Source of the DNA: CAYXDO01 sp964463485
GTDB taxonomy: Bacteria > Myxococcota > Kuafuiibacteriia > Kuafuiibacteriales > Kuafuiibacteriaceae
DNA length: 64,000 bases
NCBI GenBank assembly: GCA_964463485.1
Contig: CAYXDO010000029.1
Location: forward strand, 1 to 64,000
Direction: 5' to 3'
In this document: piece by piece, positions 41,728 through 51,282 of the stretch
How the letters are laid out: every line of letters starts with the position of its first letter
How positions within the stretch are numbered: position 1 is the stretch's first letter
The notes under the pieces: generated by a model
Databases searched by the model: none
The model's input: the letters and a program-made list of their open reading frames with translations, nothing else
Told to the model about the DNA's origin: nothing
Made by a program: the position numbers and the translations under genes

Positions 41728-43983
41728 ATGGCAGAAGCAAAAGCTGAGTCCAAGCCGGCTCAACCGAGTCCCGGCGCTCCTGTGGACGAAGGGCCCCCGC
41801 TCGTTCGAGTGAACACGCCGCTCCTCCTGCAGCTCGAGGCGGTGGAGTGCGGGGCCGCCGCGCTCGGGATCGTGCTCGAATACTACGGTCGCACCGTGCC
41901 TCTCGCGGAGCTTCGGGAGGCCTGCGGCGTATCTCGCGACGGCAGCAAAGCCCTCAACATCATGAAGGCCGCGGAGCGCTACGGATTGAAGACCAAGGCG
42001 TTCAAGGAGAGTATTCAGAGCGCGCTCAAGCGCCCGTTCCCATTCATCGTCTTTTGGAACTTCAATCACTTCCTGGTGGTGGAAGGGTTCGACCGCACGA
42101 AGGGTTTGGTGTTCCTCAACGACCCCGCGCATGGTCACCGCAAGATCACGATGAAGGAGTTCGACGAGAGCTTCACCGGCGTCTGTATCCTCTTCGAAAA
42201 AGCGCCCACGTTCCAGCCGGGCGGCTCGAGACCCAGCCTCACCGACGGCATCAAGAAGCGCCTCGACAAGCACAAGACGGCCATCAAGTACCTCCTCGCG
42301 TCGGGCTTGATTCTCACCCTCCCTGGGTTGGTGATTCCGGCCTACACGCGAATCTACCTCGACAACGTGCTCGGCCAAGAACGGGTGGATTGGTACAAGC
42401 CAGTGATCGCGGCGCTCCTGGTGACGGTGGCGTTCAAGTTGATCTCCGAGGCCTTCAAATACCTGTGTCTGAGGAGACTCAAGATCAGCCTGTCCGCCTC
42501 GATGTCCAAGGAGTTCATCGAGCACCTGCTGCGACTTCCGCTGCGGTTCTACTCTCAGCGATTCGCCGGTGAAATCGCCTCACGCCAAAAGCTCAACGAC
42601 AAGCTGGCCGACATCATCTCCGGCAAGCTCGCGGATACGGCCATCAACGTGATGATGATGGTCTTCTACGCGCTGTTGATGTTCTACTACAACTGGGCGC
42701 TGACGTTGGTGGGCATCGCCTTCGCCGCCATCGGTTTTGGGGCGCTTCAGTTTCTGAGTCGCCGCCGCAAAGACACGAACATGCGGCTGCGCCAGGACAT
42801 GGGTAAGGTCTCCGGAGACTCGATCGCCGCCCTGCAATCCATGGAGACGATCAAGGCCTCCGGCCAAGAGTCCGCGTTTTTCACGCGGTGGGCCGGCCGA
42901 TACGCCAAGTCGCTCAACACCATGATGGAGCTCGAGGTCGCTACGCAGACCCTCACCGTGCTCCCACCCGTGTTGCGCTCGGTGAATACGGCGGTGATCT
43001 ACCTGCTCGGCGGCCTCGCCGTCATCGAGGGCGACATGTCGATCGGAACCTTGGTCGCCTTCACCGCGCTCATGGACAACTTCCAGGATCCGGTCAAAGA
43101 CATGGTCGACCTCGGCAGCAGCCTCCAGGAGCTCGATGGAGACCTCCAGCGACTCGACGACGTCTTGCTCGCCGATCTCGACCCCGAGGCGATCGACCGT
43201 CCGGTCCCTCCTGGCGAGAAGTGGCCGCTGCAGCTCGATGGTCATGTCACGCTCAATCAAATCACCTTTGGCTACTCTCCGATCGAAGCGCCGCTCTTCG
43301 ACGCCCTCACCATCGACATTCCTCCGGGAAAGTGGATCGCGTTCGTGGGCTCGAGCGGTTCGGGAAAGACGACGATGGCCAACATCCTGTGCGGCCTTTA
43401 CCAAGCGTGGAAGGGGGACATTCTCTTCGACGGTCACGCCAGGAATGCGATCCCGCGCCCACTCATGACCGCCTCGTTCGCCAAGGTCAGCCAGGAAATT
43501 TTCTTGTTCCAGGGGACCGTCCGCGAAAACCTCACCCTGTGGGACGCGACCGTTCCCGAAATCAACCTCCTGTCCGCGCTCGAAGACGCCGGGATCCTCG
43601 AGGTCGTGCTCGCGCTCCCTCACGGGCTCGACGGCGAAGTGTTGGAGGGCGGTGCAAACTTCAGCGGCGGCCAGCGACAGCGCCTCGAGATCGCACGAGC
43701 CCTCGTCCACAACCCGAGCATCCTCGTGCTCGACGAAGCCACGAGCGCGCTCGACGCCGAGACCGAGGCCTTCGTGATCGAGCGGCTCCGGCGCCGCGGA
43801 CTCACCTGTGTGCTCGTCGCGCACCGACTGAGTACCATCCGGGACTGCGACGAAATCATCGTCTTCGACAAAGGCAAGATCGCCGAGAGGGGCACGCACG
43901 TCCAACTCTGGGAGGCTGGCGGCATCTATGCGGGCCTGCTCAAGGCAGGTGAGGCGCCCGTGGAAGAGGAAGCAGCAGCGTGA
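41728..43983 (+). CDS. NHLM ABC transporter with C39 leader peptidase
   Basis: 751 residues. An N-terminal C39 double-Gly peptidase (about 25-150) has catalytic Cys41 (AVECGAAALG), His near 113 (NHFLVVEG) and Asp in FLNDPAHG. A six-segment membrane domain (about 175-470) is followed by an ABC ATPase (Walker A VGSSGSGKTTM, SGGQRQRL, LVLDEATSALD). It should cut the three precursors after Gly-Gly and export the modified core. It overlaps its partner at 43980 by four bases (GTGA). Confidence 0.93.
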   Translation: MAEAKAESKPAQPSPGAPVDEGPPLVRVNTPLLLQLEAVECGAAALGIVLEYYGRTVPLAELREACGVSRDGSKALNIMKAAERYGLKTKAFKESIQSALKRPFPFIVFWNFNHFLVVEGFDRTKGLVFLNDPAHGHRKITMKEFDESFTGVCILFEKAPTFQPGGSRPSLTDGIKKRLDKHKTAIKYLLASGLILTLPGLVIPAYTRIYLDNVLGQERVDWYKPVIAALLVTVAFKLISEAFKYLCLRRLKISLSASMSKEFIEHLLRLPLRFYSQRFAGEIASRQKLNDKLADIISGKLADTAINVMMMVFYALLMFYYNWALTLVGIAFAAIGFGALQFLSRRRKDTNMRLRQDMGKVSGDSIAALQSMETIKASGQESAFFTRWAGRYAKSLNTMMELEVATQTLTVLPPVLRSVNTAVIYLLGGLAVIEGDMSIGTLVAFTALMDNFQDPVKDMVDLGSSLQELDGDLQRLDDVLLADLDPEAIDRPVPPGEKWPLQLDGHVTLNQITFGYSPIEAPLFDALTIDIPPGKWIAFVGSSGSGKTTMANILCGLYQAWKGDILFDGHARNAIPRPLMTASFAKVSQEIFLFQGTVRENLTLWDATVPEINLLSALEDAGILEVVLALPHGLDGEVLEGGANFSGGQRQRLEIARALVHNPSILVLDEATSALDAETEAFVIERLRRRGLTCVLVAHRLSTIRDCDEIIVFDKGKIAERGTHVQLWEAGGIYAGLLKAGEAPVEEEAAA

Positions 43984-46919
43984 TCGAGACGGGAGATACC
44001 CAGATTTCGGTGTCACTCTCGGCCCTCATTCACGGGGGCCAGGAGATCAAGCTCAAACGAAATCAGACGATTCCGTTCGCCTTCGGTCGCGCGTACGTCG
44101 TGATCGACGGCTGCGTCGAGCTTCAGAGTTGTCGCTTCGACGAGCTCGGACCGGTGGGTCGGCGCCGCACGCTCTTCAAGCTCCTGACCGCTCAGGGCGC
44201 CATCGGCATCGATCCACGGACCTCGGGCGGCCACCAAGCGTGGCTCGGGATCGCGGAGGTCGACTCCATCATCCAAGAAGTCCCACTGGTGAGTCTGCTG
44301 TCCTCGGCCCTCACCGGCGACAAAGCGTCCCAGAAGGTTCTGGAGACGTGGTGCGAGCACCTCGGACAGATTCTTTCGACGGAGTGGACTTCTCCCCTCC
44401 CCACGTCGTTGCTGCGAATTCCCGATGGCGGACACTACGAGTTTGGCAAAGACGAGGCCTTGGCGCCCGCGCCGGACAGATATTTTCTCGTCCAAGTCGA
44501 GTCTGGCGCAGTCCAAATCCTGGACCGTCCCGACGGTGAGCTGACCGCTGAGGATGGTTTCGTGTTGCTGACAGGAGACACTTGGTTCCGTATCGCGACG
44601 GACAGCGCAGAGATCGAAGTCGTCGACGAGCCAGGGCTCAAACACCTCACCAAGCTGACGTCGGGTCTCGCGAAGCTGCAGGGGCTCTTTGCCCACTATT
44701 TGGCGCGAAAGCTCGCGCAGGAAGACCTCGACGAGGTCGACCGACGCAAGAACAGCCAGCGACTCAGAAACCTCGAGACCAAGGCCGCCGTCCAAGACCT
44801 CGCGCAGGTCCTGCACCCCGTCGAACACTTCCCGCTCCGAGACGATCCGCTCCTCACCGCGGCCTCGGTCTTGGGCACCCTCGCCGGCGTCACCATGCTG
44901 CCCGCAAGAGCCTCCGAGGACATGGCGCGCGTGAACGACCCTCTCGAGCCAATCGCGCGGGCCTCCCGAGTTCGTCATCGAAAGATCCTCCTGGGCAACG
45001 AATGGTGGAAGTCGGACAATGGGCCGTTCCTCGCCTTCGTGGGCGACGAGCGAAAACCGGTCGCACTCATTCCCAGCGGAAGGGGCTACGACCTCGTCGA
45101 CCCAGACAAACGCTTTCGCGAGCCGCTCACCGCGGATGTTCGGGACAAGATCGCGCCGGATGGGTACGTGATCTATCGGCCTCTTCCCGACTCCATGCAG
45201 GGCGTGGCGGACCTCGCTCGCTTCAGCCTCAAGGGCAAGAGCGCGGACCTCATCTTCATCGTCGCCATGGCCCTCCTCGGCACCCTGCTCGGCATGATTA
45301 CGCCGCGGGTCACCGCCTCCCTCGTCGACACCGCGATCCCTGCCGCCGAAGGTTCCTTCCTCGTGCAGCTCGCCCTGATCCTGTTCTGCGCGGGCGTCGC
45401 CAACGGCGCGTTCACTTGGGCTCAAGTCATGACCATGGTTCGGACGAGCATCCGAACCGAAGACGCCGCCCAGTCGTCCCTCTGGGATAGACTCCTTCGA
45501 GCCAGTCCCAAGTTCTTTCGAAAATTTGCCAGCGGGGAGCTCCAAAATCGCGTCGAGGCGGTGAGCGACATCAGCCGAAGACTCAACACGGCTACTCTGC
45601 GCCCGCTGTTCTCGGGGATCATGGCCCTCCTCAACTGGCTCCTGCTTTGGTACTACAGTTGGGACCTCGCCGAGATCGCCCTCTGGATCGGCCTGGCCGT
45701 GCTCGTCATCGTACTGTTCATCGGATATTTCGTCCGCAAACTCTCCCACGTCCTGCACGACATCGAAGGCGACTACCAGGGCCTGGTGATTCAACTCATC
45801 GGTGGCGTGAGCAAGATCCGAGTCGCAGGCGCTGAGCACCGCGCGTTCAACAAGTGGATGCGCAAATACACCGAGAATCTGACCCTGAACCTGAAGATCC
45901 AGGGTTGGAAGGATGCGATGACCTTGGTCAATCACATCCTGATTCCGGTCGCCACCGCGATCCTGTTCTGGAAGGCAGTGGAGCTCACCATCGACCTTCC
46001 CATCGACGACGAAGACCGGATCAGCATCGGAGACTTCGTCGCCTTCAACACCGCGTTCCTGCTCTACCTGACGGGTTGGACGGACTTGTCGAATGCGATC
46101 GTCGAAATCATGGACTCGGCGGCCAAGATTTTTCGCATTCGACCCCTGTTGGAGGAGAAGCCGGAGGTTCCAGCGGGCGCGTCGGATCCTGGGCGGATCA
46201 GCGGCCGAATCGCGCTCGAAAACGTCTCCTTTCGCTACAAGGAGGACGGTCCGCTCATCATCGACCGAGTCTCCCTATCGGTCGATCCAGGCGAGTACGT
46301 CGCTTTCGTGGGTCCCTCCGGCTCCGGCAAGTCCACCATCTTGAGGTTGTTGCTCGGCTTCGAGCAGCCCGAGGACGGTCGCGTGCTCTACGACGGAAAG
46401 GACCTCGCCGGACTCGACGTTCTGGCGGTTCGTCGACAGATCGGAACCGTCCTGCAAGAGGGGCGACTCAATCAGGGCAGCATCATCGACAATATCAGCA
46501 ACAACGCCAAGACGACTCATGGCGAGGTCTGGGATGCCATCACCGACGCCGGCATGAGTGACGACATCAACGCGATGCCGATGGGACTGCATACCACCGT
46601 GGCCGAGGGCGGTTTCAACCTCTCCGGAGGGCAGCGGCAGCGCCTGCTGATCGCTCGGGCGATGGTTCTGCGGCCCAAGACTTTCTTCTTCGACGAAGCC
46701 ACGAGCGCGCTCGACAACAAGACCCAAGCCGTCGTGAGCCAGGCGCTCGATCGACGCAAAGTCACTCGCATCGTCATCGCCCACCGACTCAGCACGATCC
46801 GAAACGCCGACAAGATCTTCGTGCTGGAGAAGGGCCGGATCGTGCAACGCGGCTCCTTCGATGAGCTCTCCCGAACGGAAGGCACGTTCAAAGATCTCAT
46901 GGCTCGCCAGATGGTTTGA
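43980..46919 (+). CDS. NHLM partner ABC transporter without protease
   Basis: 979 residues from GTG 43980. The first ~400 residues are a domain specific to this transporter class, with cupin-like beta structure; no peptidase motif is present. A membrane domain (about 415-700) and an ABC ATPase with intact GPSGSGKSTIL, LSGGQRQRL and FFDEATSALD complete it. It pairs with the C39 transporter upstream as in other NHLM systems, probably as a heterodimer. The HlyD-2 gene follows 11 bases later. Confidence 0.92.
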   Translation: MIETGDTQISVSLSALIHGGQEIKLKRNQTIPFAFGRAYVVIDGCVELQSCRFDELGPVGRRRTLFKLLTAQGAIGIDPRTSGGHQAWLGIAEVDSIIQEVPLVSLLSSALTGDKASQKVLETWCEHLGQILSTEWTSPLPTSLLRIPDGGHYEFGKDEALAPAPDRYFLVQVESGAVQILDRPDGELTAEDGFVLLTGDTWFRIATDSAEIEVVDEPGLKHLTKLTSGLAKLQGLFAHYLARKLAQEDLDEVDRRKNSQRLRNLETKAAVQDLAQVLHPVEHFPLRDDPLLTAASVLGTLAGVTMLPARASEDMARVNDPLEPIARASRVRHRKILLGNEWWKSDNGPFLAFVGDERKPVALIPSGRGYDLVDPDKRFREPLTADVRDKIAPDGYVIYRPLPDSMQGVADLARFSLKGKSADLIFIVAMALLGTLLGMITPRVTASLVDTAIPAAEGSFLVQLALILFCAGVANGAFTWAQVMTMVRTSIRTEDAAQSSLWDRLLRASPKFFRKFASGELQNRVEAVSDISRRLNTATLRPLFSGIMALLNWLLLWYYSWDLAEIALWIGLAVLVIVLFIGYFVRKLSHVLHDIEGDYQGLVIQLIGGVSKIRVAGAEHRAFNKWMRKYTENLTLNLKIQGWKDAMTLVNHILIPVATAILFWKAVELTIDLPIDDEDRISIGDFVAFNTAFLLYLTGWTDLSNAIVEIMDSAAKIFRIRPLLEEKPEVPAGASDPGRISGRIALENVSFRYKEDGPLIIDRVSLSVDPGEYVAFVGPSGSGKSTILRLLLGFEQPEDGRVLYDGKDLAGLDVLAVRRQIGTVLQEGRLNQGSIIDNISNNAKTTHGEVWDAITDAGMSDDINAMPMGLHTTVAEGGFNLSGGQRQRLLIARAMVLRPKTFFFDEATSALDNKTQAVVSQALDRRKVTRIVIAHRLSTIRNADKIFVLEKGRIVQRGSFDELSRTEGTFKDLMARQMV

Positions 46920-46930
46920 CGAGGTCACGC

Positions 46931-48487
46931 ATGGCTAACTCCAATCCTCCTCCTGCCAAGCCACCTTCTACTCCCCCTGCGCTCACACCCTCCGGAGGTC
47001 GCATCCCGATCGCCCGGATGGGCTCGCGGACCGGCGTCATCCGCATGGTCCCAGCGGTTGCCCAGATCCCCGAGGAGAAGGTCTCGGTCCACGAGATTCT
47101 TCGGGTCGTCCATACTCACCACTGGCACGCGATTCGAGCGCTCGCGGCGGCGGCGATCATCGCTCTGGGTTATATGACTTTTGGACGAATCCCGGTCGCC
47201 GTAGAGGGGACCGCGATGCTGCTGACTCCGGGCACGGTGGTTCCGTTTCAGGCGACCGCCAGCGGCCAGATCCTCCGCTGGCACGTGCGCGTAGGCGACG
47301 TCGTGAAGAAGGGACAGCTCCTCTGCGAGCTCGAACAGCCGCTCATCAAAAAACAGCTCGAGCAGTCTCGGCAGAAGCTCGCGGATCTGGAGACGAAGAA
47401 CCAAACCCTCGCCGCTCAAACGGACGTCTTCGTCGAGCTCGAGCGAGAAGCGATCGATCGGAAGAAGAAGACGATCCAGTCTCGTATCGACGTCCTTCGC
47501 GATCAAATCAACACGAGCCGACGCGCCAGCCAGGCCGTGGCGGCCCGGAAGAAGGCGTTTCAAACGCAGCACGAAAAGGACCTCGAGGCCTTGAAGAAGC
47601 TCAACGAGGAGCGAGAGCGACAGATGGCAGAGAAGGTCGACCTGGCCACGAAGCTCGCCGGGCAAGGGTTGAGATCGGAGGACGAAGTCCTCGGAGTCAA
47701 GCGCCAGCAAATGGCCCAGGAAGATCGGACCTCCGGCGTCGACCTTCAGAAGGTGCAGGCGTCCCTGGACAAAGCGCGTTCCGCTGAGTCCCTGCTCGAG
47801 ACCGAAAACAGGATCACCGAACAGGAGCAGCAGATGGCCGACCTGGAAAATCAGCTCCAGGAGCTCGAGAGCCAGGAGGCTCAACTCAGCGAGCAAACTC
47901 AATCAGCCGTTTTCGGTCGGGAGATGGAAGCCAGCGAGGCTCGCCGGGCGATCGGTCGGTTCGAGGAGCAACTCACTGAGGAGCGCGAGGTGCGCGCCGA
48001 GTATGCCGGGCGTGTCATCGAGCTCACGACCGGGGAGGGAGAGCTCGTTTCCAAAGGAATCAACCTCGGAAGCATCGACACGCGCGATGAGGCAGCAACT
48101 CTGGCCGCGGTCGCCTACTTCAAGCTGTCCGACGGGAACAAGATCAAACCCGGGATGACCATTCGAATCATCCCCGCCATCGTGGACGAGAAGCGATTTG
48201 GCGGGCTCGTCGCGACCGTCAAGTCGGTGTCCAACTACCCCGTCACCGAAGAAGGCGTCGCCCGCACCATCGGCAACAGCGAAGCCGCTCGCACGCTGAC
48301 CAAGGACGCCCACTACATCGAGGTCTATGCTGATCTCAGGCCGGACGACACGTTCTCCGGTTATGAGTGGGAACGATTCGGAGGCCCGGACGCAAAGATC
48401 ACCGCGGGGACCATGGGTACGGCGAGAGCCAATACGCTCGAAGTGAGGCCCCTCGCCTTCGTCATTCCGATCCTGAAAGAGCTTTGA
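46931..48487 (+). CDS. NHLM-type HlyD-like secretion adaptor 2
   Basis: 518 residues from ATG 46931 with GAGG six bases upstream. A Pro-rich cytoplasmic tail (about 1-60) leads to a membrane segment (ALAAAAIIALGYMTF), then a lipoyl-type half (QATASGQILRWHVRVGDVV), a long coiled coil (about 155-340) and the returning half. It is a paralogue of the adaptor at 40264, so the machine has two adaptors, possibly forming a hetero-oligomer. It ends one base before the TolC-like gene. Confidence 0.85.
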   Translation: MANSNPPPAKPPSTPPALTPSGGRIPIARMGSRTGVIRMVPAVAQIPEEKVSVHEILRVVHTHHWHAIRALAAAAIIALGYMTFGRIPVAVEGTAMLLTPGTVVPFQATASGQILRWHVRVGDVVKKGQLLCELEQPLIKKQLEQSRQKLADLETKNQTLAAQTDVFVELEREAIDRKKKTIQSRIDVLRDQINTSRRASQAVAARKKAFQTQHEKDLEALKKLNEERERQMAEKVDLATKLAGQGLRSEDEVLGVKRQQMAQEDRTSGVDLQKVQASLDKARSAESLLETENRITEQEQQMADLENQLQELESQEAQLSEQTQSAVFGREMEASEARRAIGRFEEQLTEEREVRAEYAGRVIELTTGEGELVSKGINLGSIDTRDEAATLAAVAYFKLSDGNKIKPGMTIRIIPAIVDEKRFGGLVATVKSVSNYPVTEEGVARTIGNSEAARTLTKDAHYIEVYADLRPDDTFSGYEWERFGGPDAKITAGTMGTARANTLEVRPLAFVIPILKEL

Positions 48488-48488
48488 G

Positions 48489-50153
48489 ATGAGCACGAAC
48501 AGACTTTTCGCGGTCGCTCCGGCGGCCTTCGGTCTCGCCTTGACTTGCTGCTATCACCCGCTCGTCGCGGGGGACTCGCAGCAGCGCCTTCAAACTCTGG
48601 AGAGCTTCGACCACTCGACCAAAGTCGCAGACAAGCCGGTCCCGCTGGCGGACGTGCCCCTCGAACCCAAGGAGAGTATTCACGAGCAAGCGCGGAAGAT
48701 GTTCGTGGCCGGCGATCAGAAGCCCGAGGGGAGAGAGCTCACGATCGCGGAAGTGCGTAAGTCGATCCTCGAGAACAACCTGGGCCTCCGAGTCGATCGC
48801 TACGGACCCGAGATCGCTGGCGAGACCTACGAAGCGGCCGCTTGGAAATTCGAGCCGCGCCTCGGCGCCACGGCCAGCTATACCAAGGACTTCGACGCGG
48901 CTGGGGATCCGGCGAAGACCATCTTCATCGAGCCGTCCCTTCGGGTACCGACGAGGCTCGGAGGCGACGTGACGTTGTCGCTGCCGTACTCGGCACGGGA
49001 TAGCGACCAGAAGACGATCTTCGGGCCTGGCGGCCCCGTTGCTGAAGGCAAGACCAAAACCCCTGGCCTCACGATCTCGCTCAGTCAGCCGCTCCTGCGG
49101 AACGCTTGGCTTTCGGTGAACTACGCCTCTATCAACCTGGCCGGTTTACGAGCGCGTCAGGCGGACGCCCGCATGAAGCTGGCGACCATTCGAGCCCTCG
49201 CCCTCGGCGAACAGACTTACTGGCGCTACTACGCGGCGTATGAGTCGCTCCGCATTCAGGTCCAGCGCTATGACCTCGCCAAGGAGCAACTCAGGTTCGC
49301 GATCCGACTCGTGGAGGAAGGCGTGCGGAACAAGATCGAAGTCACGCGGGCGGCGTCCGGTGTCGCGCTCGAATTCGAAGGCGTGATCCGGTCCGAGCTC
49401 GAGCGAAGACGTGGCGAGCGCGCGCTCAAGCGGGTCCTCAACATTCCGGGCCTTGGCGTTGATTCCGCGACGGTCATTCACCCAGCCACTCCTCCTTCAC
49501 CGGTCGGGCTCACCTTCAATCGAGCGACCATCATGGAGCTCGCGCTGGCCTCGCGGATGGATTTGTTCGAGAACGAGCTCCAGGTCGCCGTCGACGAAAC
49601 GACGGAGACGCTCCTTGGAAACCAAGTCCTGCCCGACGTGAGCTTCACCTTCGCCTACTCCTTCTCCGGTGCGCGCCCAGAGCTCAGCGACGCCATCGAC
49701 AGACTCGTCGAAGACGATCTCAACAAGCTCACCGCGTCACTCCGGATAGACCTGCCGCTCGTCGCCGACCAGGCCGCCCGAGCGCTTTGGAGGCAGAGTA
49801 TCCTCACCAAGAGTCAGACGCTCGCTCGCAGGAAGGATCTGACGCAGGCCGTTCAGCAGGAAGTGATGAACGCCGTCGACGCGGTCGAACAGACTTGGCA
49901 ACGGATCCTCGCGAACCGCCAGGCCGTCGCGCTCGCCCAAGAGACCTACGACGCCGAGAAGACTCAGTTTGCGTATGGGCAGACGACGAGCACCGAAGTC
50001 CTGCGCGCGCTCGGATCACTCGCGCTTGCCCGCCAAGCCTTCGCCCAAGCGAGCTCCGACTACCACAACACCATGGTCGACCTCGCCTTCGCCACGGGGA
50101 CGATCTTGTCCGAGACCGGAGTCAAATGGCCCGAGCTCGGTCCGTCGGAGTGA
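48489..50153 (+). CDS. TolC-like outer-membrane efflux protein
   Basis: 554 residues. The N-terminal hydrophobic stretch (FAVAPAAFGLALTCC) is a signal, and the Cys suggests a lipoprotein, though the residue before it is Thr and atypical. About 80 residues of linker precede the TolC-type OEP domain with coiled alpha-barrel helices and beta strands (RVDRYGPEIAGETY; LRFAIRLVEEGVRNKIEVTRA repeated later as QFAYGQTTSTEVLRA). It should form the outer-membrane exit of the exporter. Last exporter gene before the Rieske gene six bases on. Confidence 0.88.
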   Translation: MSTNRLFAVAPAAFGLALTCCYHPLVAGDSQQRLQTLESFDHSTKVADKPVPLADVPLEPKESIHEQARKMFVAGDQKPEGRELTIAEVRKSILENNLGLRVDRYGPEIAGETYEAAAWKFEPRLGATASYTKDFDAAGDPAKTIFIEPSLRVPTRLGGDVTLSLPYSARDSDQKTIFGPGGPVAEGKTKTPGLTISLSQPLLRNAWLSVNYASINLAGLRARQADARMKLATIRALALGEQTYWRYYAAYESLRIQVQRYDLAKEQLRFAIRLVEEGVRNKIEVTRAASGVALEFEGVIRSELERRRGERALKRVLNIPGLGVDSATVIHPATPPSPVGLTFNRATIMELALASRMDLFENELQVAVDETTETLLGNQVLPDVSFTFAYSFSGARPELSDAIDRLVEDDLNKLTASLRIDLPLVADQAARALWRQSILTKSQTLARRKDLTQAVQQEVMNAVDAVEQTWQRILANRQAVALAQETYDAEKTQFAYGQTTSTEVLRALGSLALARQAFAQASSDYHNTMVDLAFATGTILSETGVKWPELGPSE

Positions 50154-50158
50154 CTTCG

Positions 50159-51100
50159 ATGTTCGAACACGGCTGGTACCTCGCGGCGTTCCTCCAGGAT
50201 CTCACCCAACCGATCAACTCGCTCCCTTTCGGGCAGAAGCGACTCATGGCGGTCGTCCGAGACTCGAAAGTCCGCGTCTTCGACGACGTGTGCCCCCACC
50301 GCGCAGCAAGTCTGTCGCACGGAGGCACCCTCGACGGAGAGTCCGTCACCTGCCCCTTCCACGGCCTCAAGATAGGCCTCGCCCACGCATCTCATGACGG
50401 CCTGTGCGTCAAGGAGTACAAGACGCTGGTCCGCGGCGGTTTGGTGTTCGTTCGGCTCTCCGATCGAGACACGCCGGACATCACTGCGACCCTGGACGAG
50501 CTCGAAGCTGGGTTCGAGATCATCCCTGGCTTCGCCCTGGAGATGAAGACGCCCATCGAAGTCGTCAGCGAAAACGGCTGGGACCCTGCGCACTTTCGAA
50601 CGGTCCACAAACTGCCCCAGCAGCCGAAGTTCGAGAGCCTGGTCGGACCTTCCGGCCAAATCATCAGCGAAGGTATCTTCGGGATCAAACGCTCGGGGTG
50701 GTTCGAGCATGCGGGCGCCGGAGAGCTGAGGACGACGTTTCGCGCGCAAGCCTTCAGCCCTGGGCTCGTCATTGCGGATCTGACGGGACAGCCTCCGTAC
50801 AATTACTCTGTAATCACCGGAGGAGTGCCCCACCGAGACCCGACCAGCTGCACCATTCGGGTCGGGCTCGCGCTGCCGAGGCAAGCGGCAAAAATCGAGC
50901 GATTCGTCGAGAACCTGCTCACCATGAGTCGCCGCGGACTAGAAGAAGATCGAATCATGTGGGAAAATCTCGACCTCACCGCGCCCTCGCAGCTCGTGAC
51001 CCCAGCGGACTCGCTGTTCGTGACGTTTTATGAGTTCTGCAAGAAGTTCGGCGAGCCGACCGACCGACGGATTGCGCGGACTCCGGGCCTCGAGCGCTGA
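50159..51100 (+). CDS. Rieske non-haem iron oxygenase
   Basis: 313 residues from ATG 50159. A Rieske [2Fe-2S] site is complete: CPHR at 45-48 and CPFH at 65-68, so ligands Cys45, His47, Cys65, His68. A mononuclear iron motif is also present, with Asp142 near His145 and His150 (WDPAHFRTVH), as in oxygenase alpha subunits, so it is not a mere ferredoxin. It is the last gene of the export operon. Such enzymes oxidise, demethylate or form heterocycles with electrons from a partner reductase, which is not seen here. Acting on the peptide is inferred from position. Confidence 0.85.
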   Translation: MFEHGWYLAAFLQDLTQPINSLPFGQKRLMAVVRDSKVRVFDDVCPHRAASLSHGGTLDGESVTCPFHGLKIGLAHASHDGLCVKEYKTLVRGGLVFVRLSDRDTPDITATLDELEAGFEIIPGFALEMKTPIEVVSENGWDPAHFRTVHKLPQQPKFESLVGPSGQIISEGIFGIKRSGWFEHAGAGELRTTFRAQAFSPGLVIADLTGQPPYNYSVITGGVPHRDPTSCTIRVGLALPRQAAKIERFVENLLTMSRRGLEEDRIMWENLDLTAPSQLVTPADSLFVTFYEFCKKFGEPTDRRIARTPGLER

Positions 51101-51190
51101 CAAGCCTGGTCGAGTGCGGCGGGCCAGTCTTGTTGCGCCGGATCCTGTCCATGGCGAGCCCATGATTACGGTCCGGAGCTCGAGGTTGGT

Positions 51191-51225
51191 TCGTCCGAAT
51201 TTCGGACAGAATCGTCCGAATTTCG
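51191..51225. repeat. Two 14-bp direct repeats, operator-like
   Basis: TCGTCCGAATTTCG occurs at 51191-51204 and 51212-51225, 21 bases apart (two helical turns). The first copy plus following bases reads as a near palindrome, GTCCGAATTTCGGAC. It lies between the Rieske gene and the Rpn-like gene, whose promoter it could control. Confidence 0.5.
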
Positions 51226-51282
51226 TTCCTCCATTATCGCTCCGCTCGGCAACTTTCTCGCGCGAATCGCGATGATGAAGAC

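Noticed and set aside
40447..42525. Minus-strand open frame opposite the adaptor and C39 transporter
   Set aside because: No start context or family motif; it mirrors two well-supported exporter genes.
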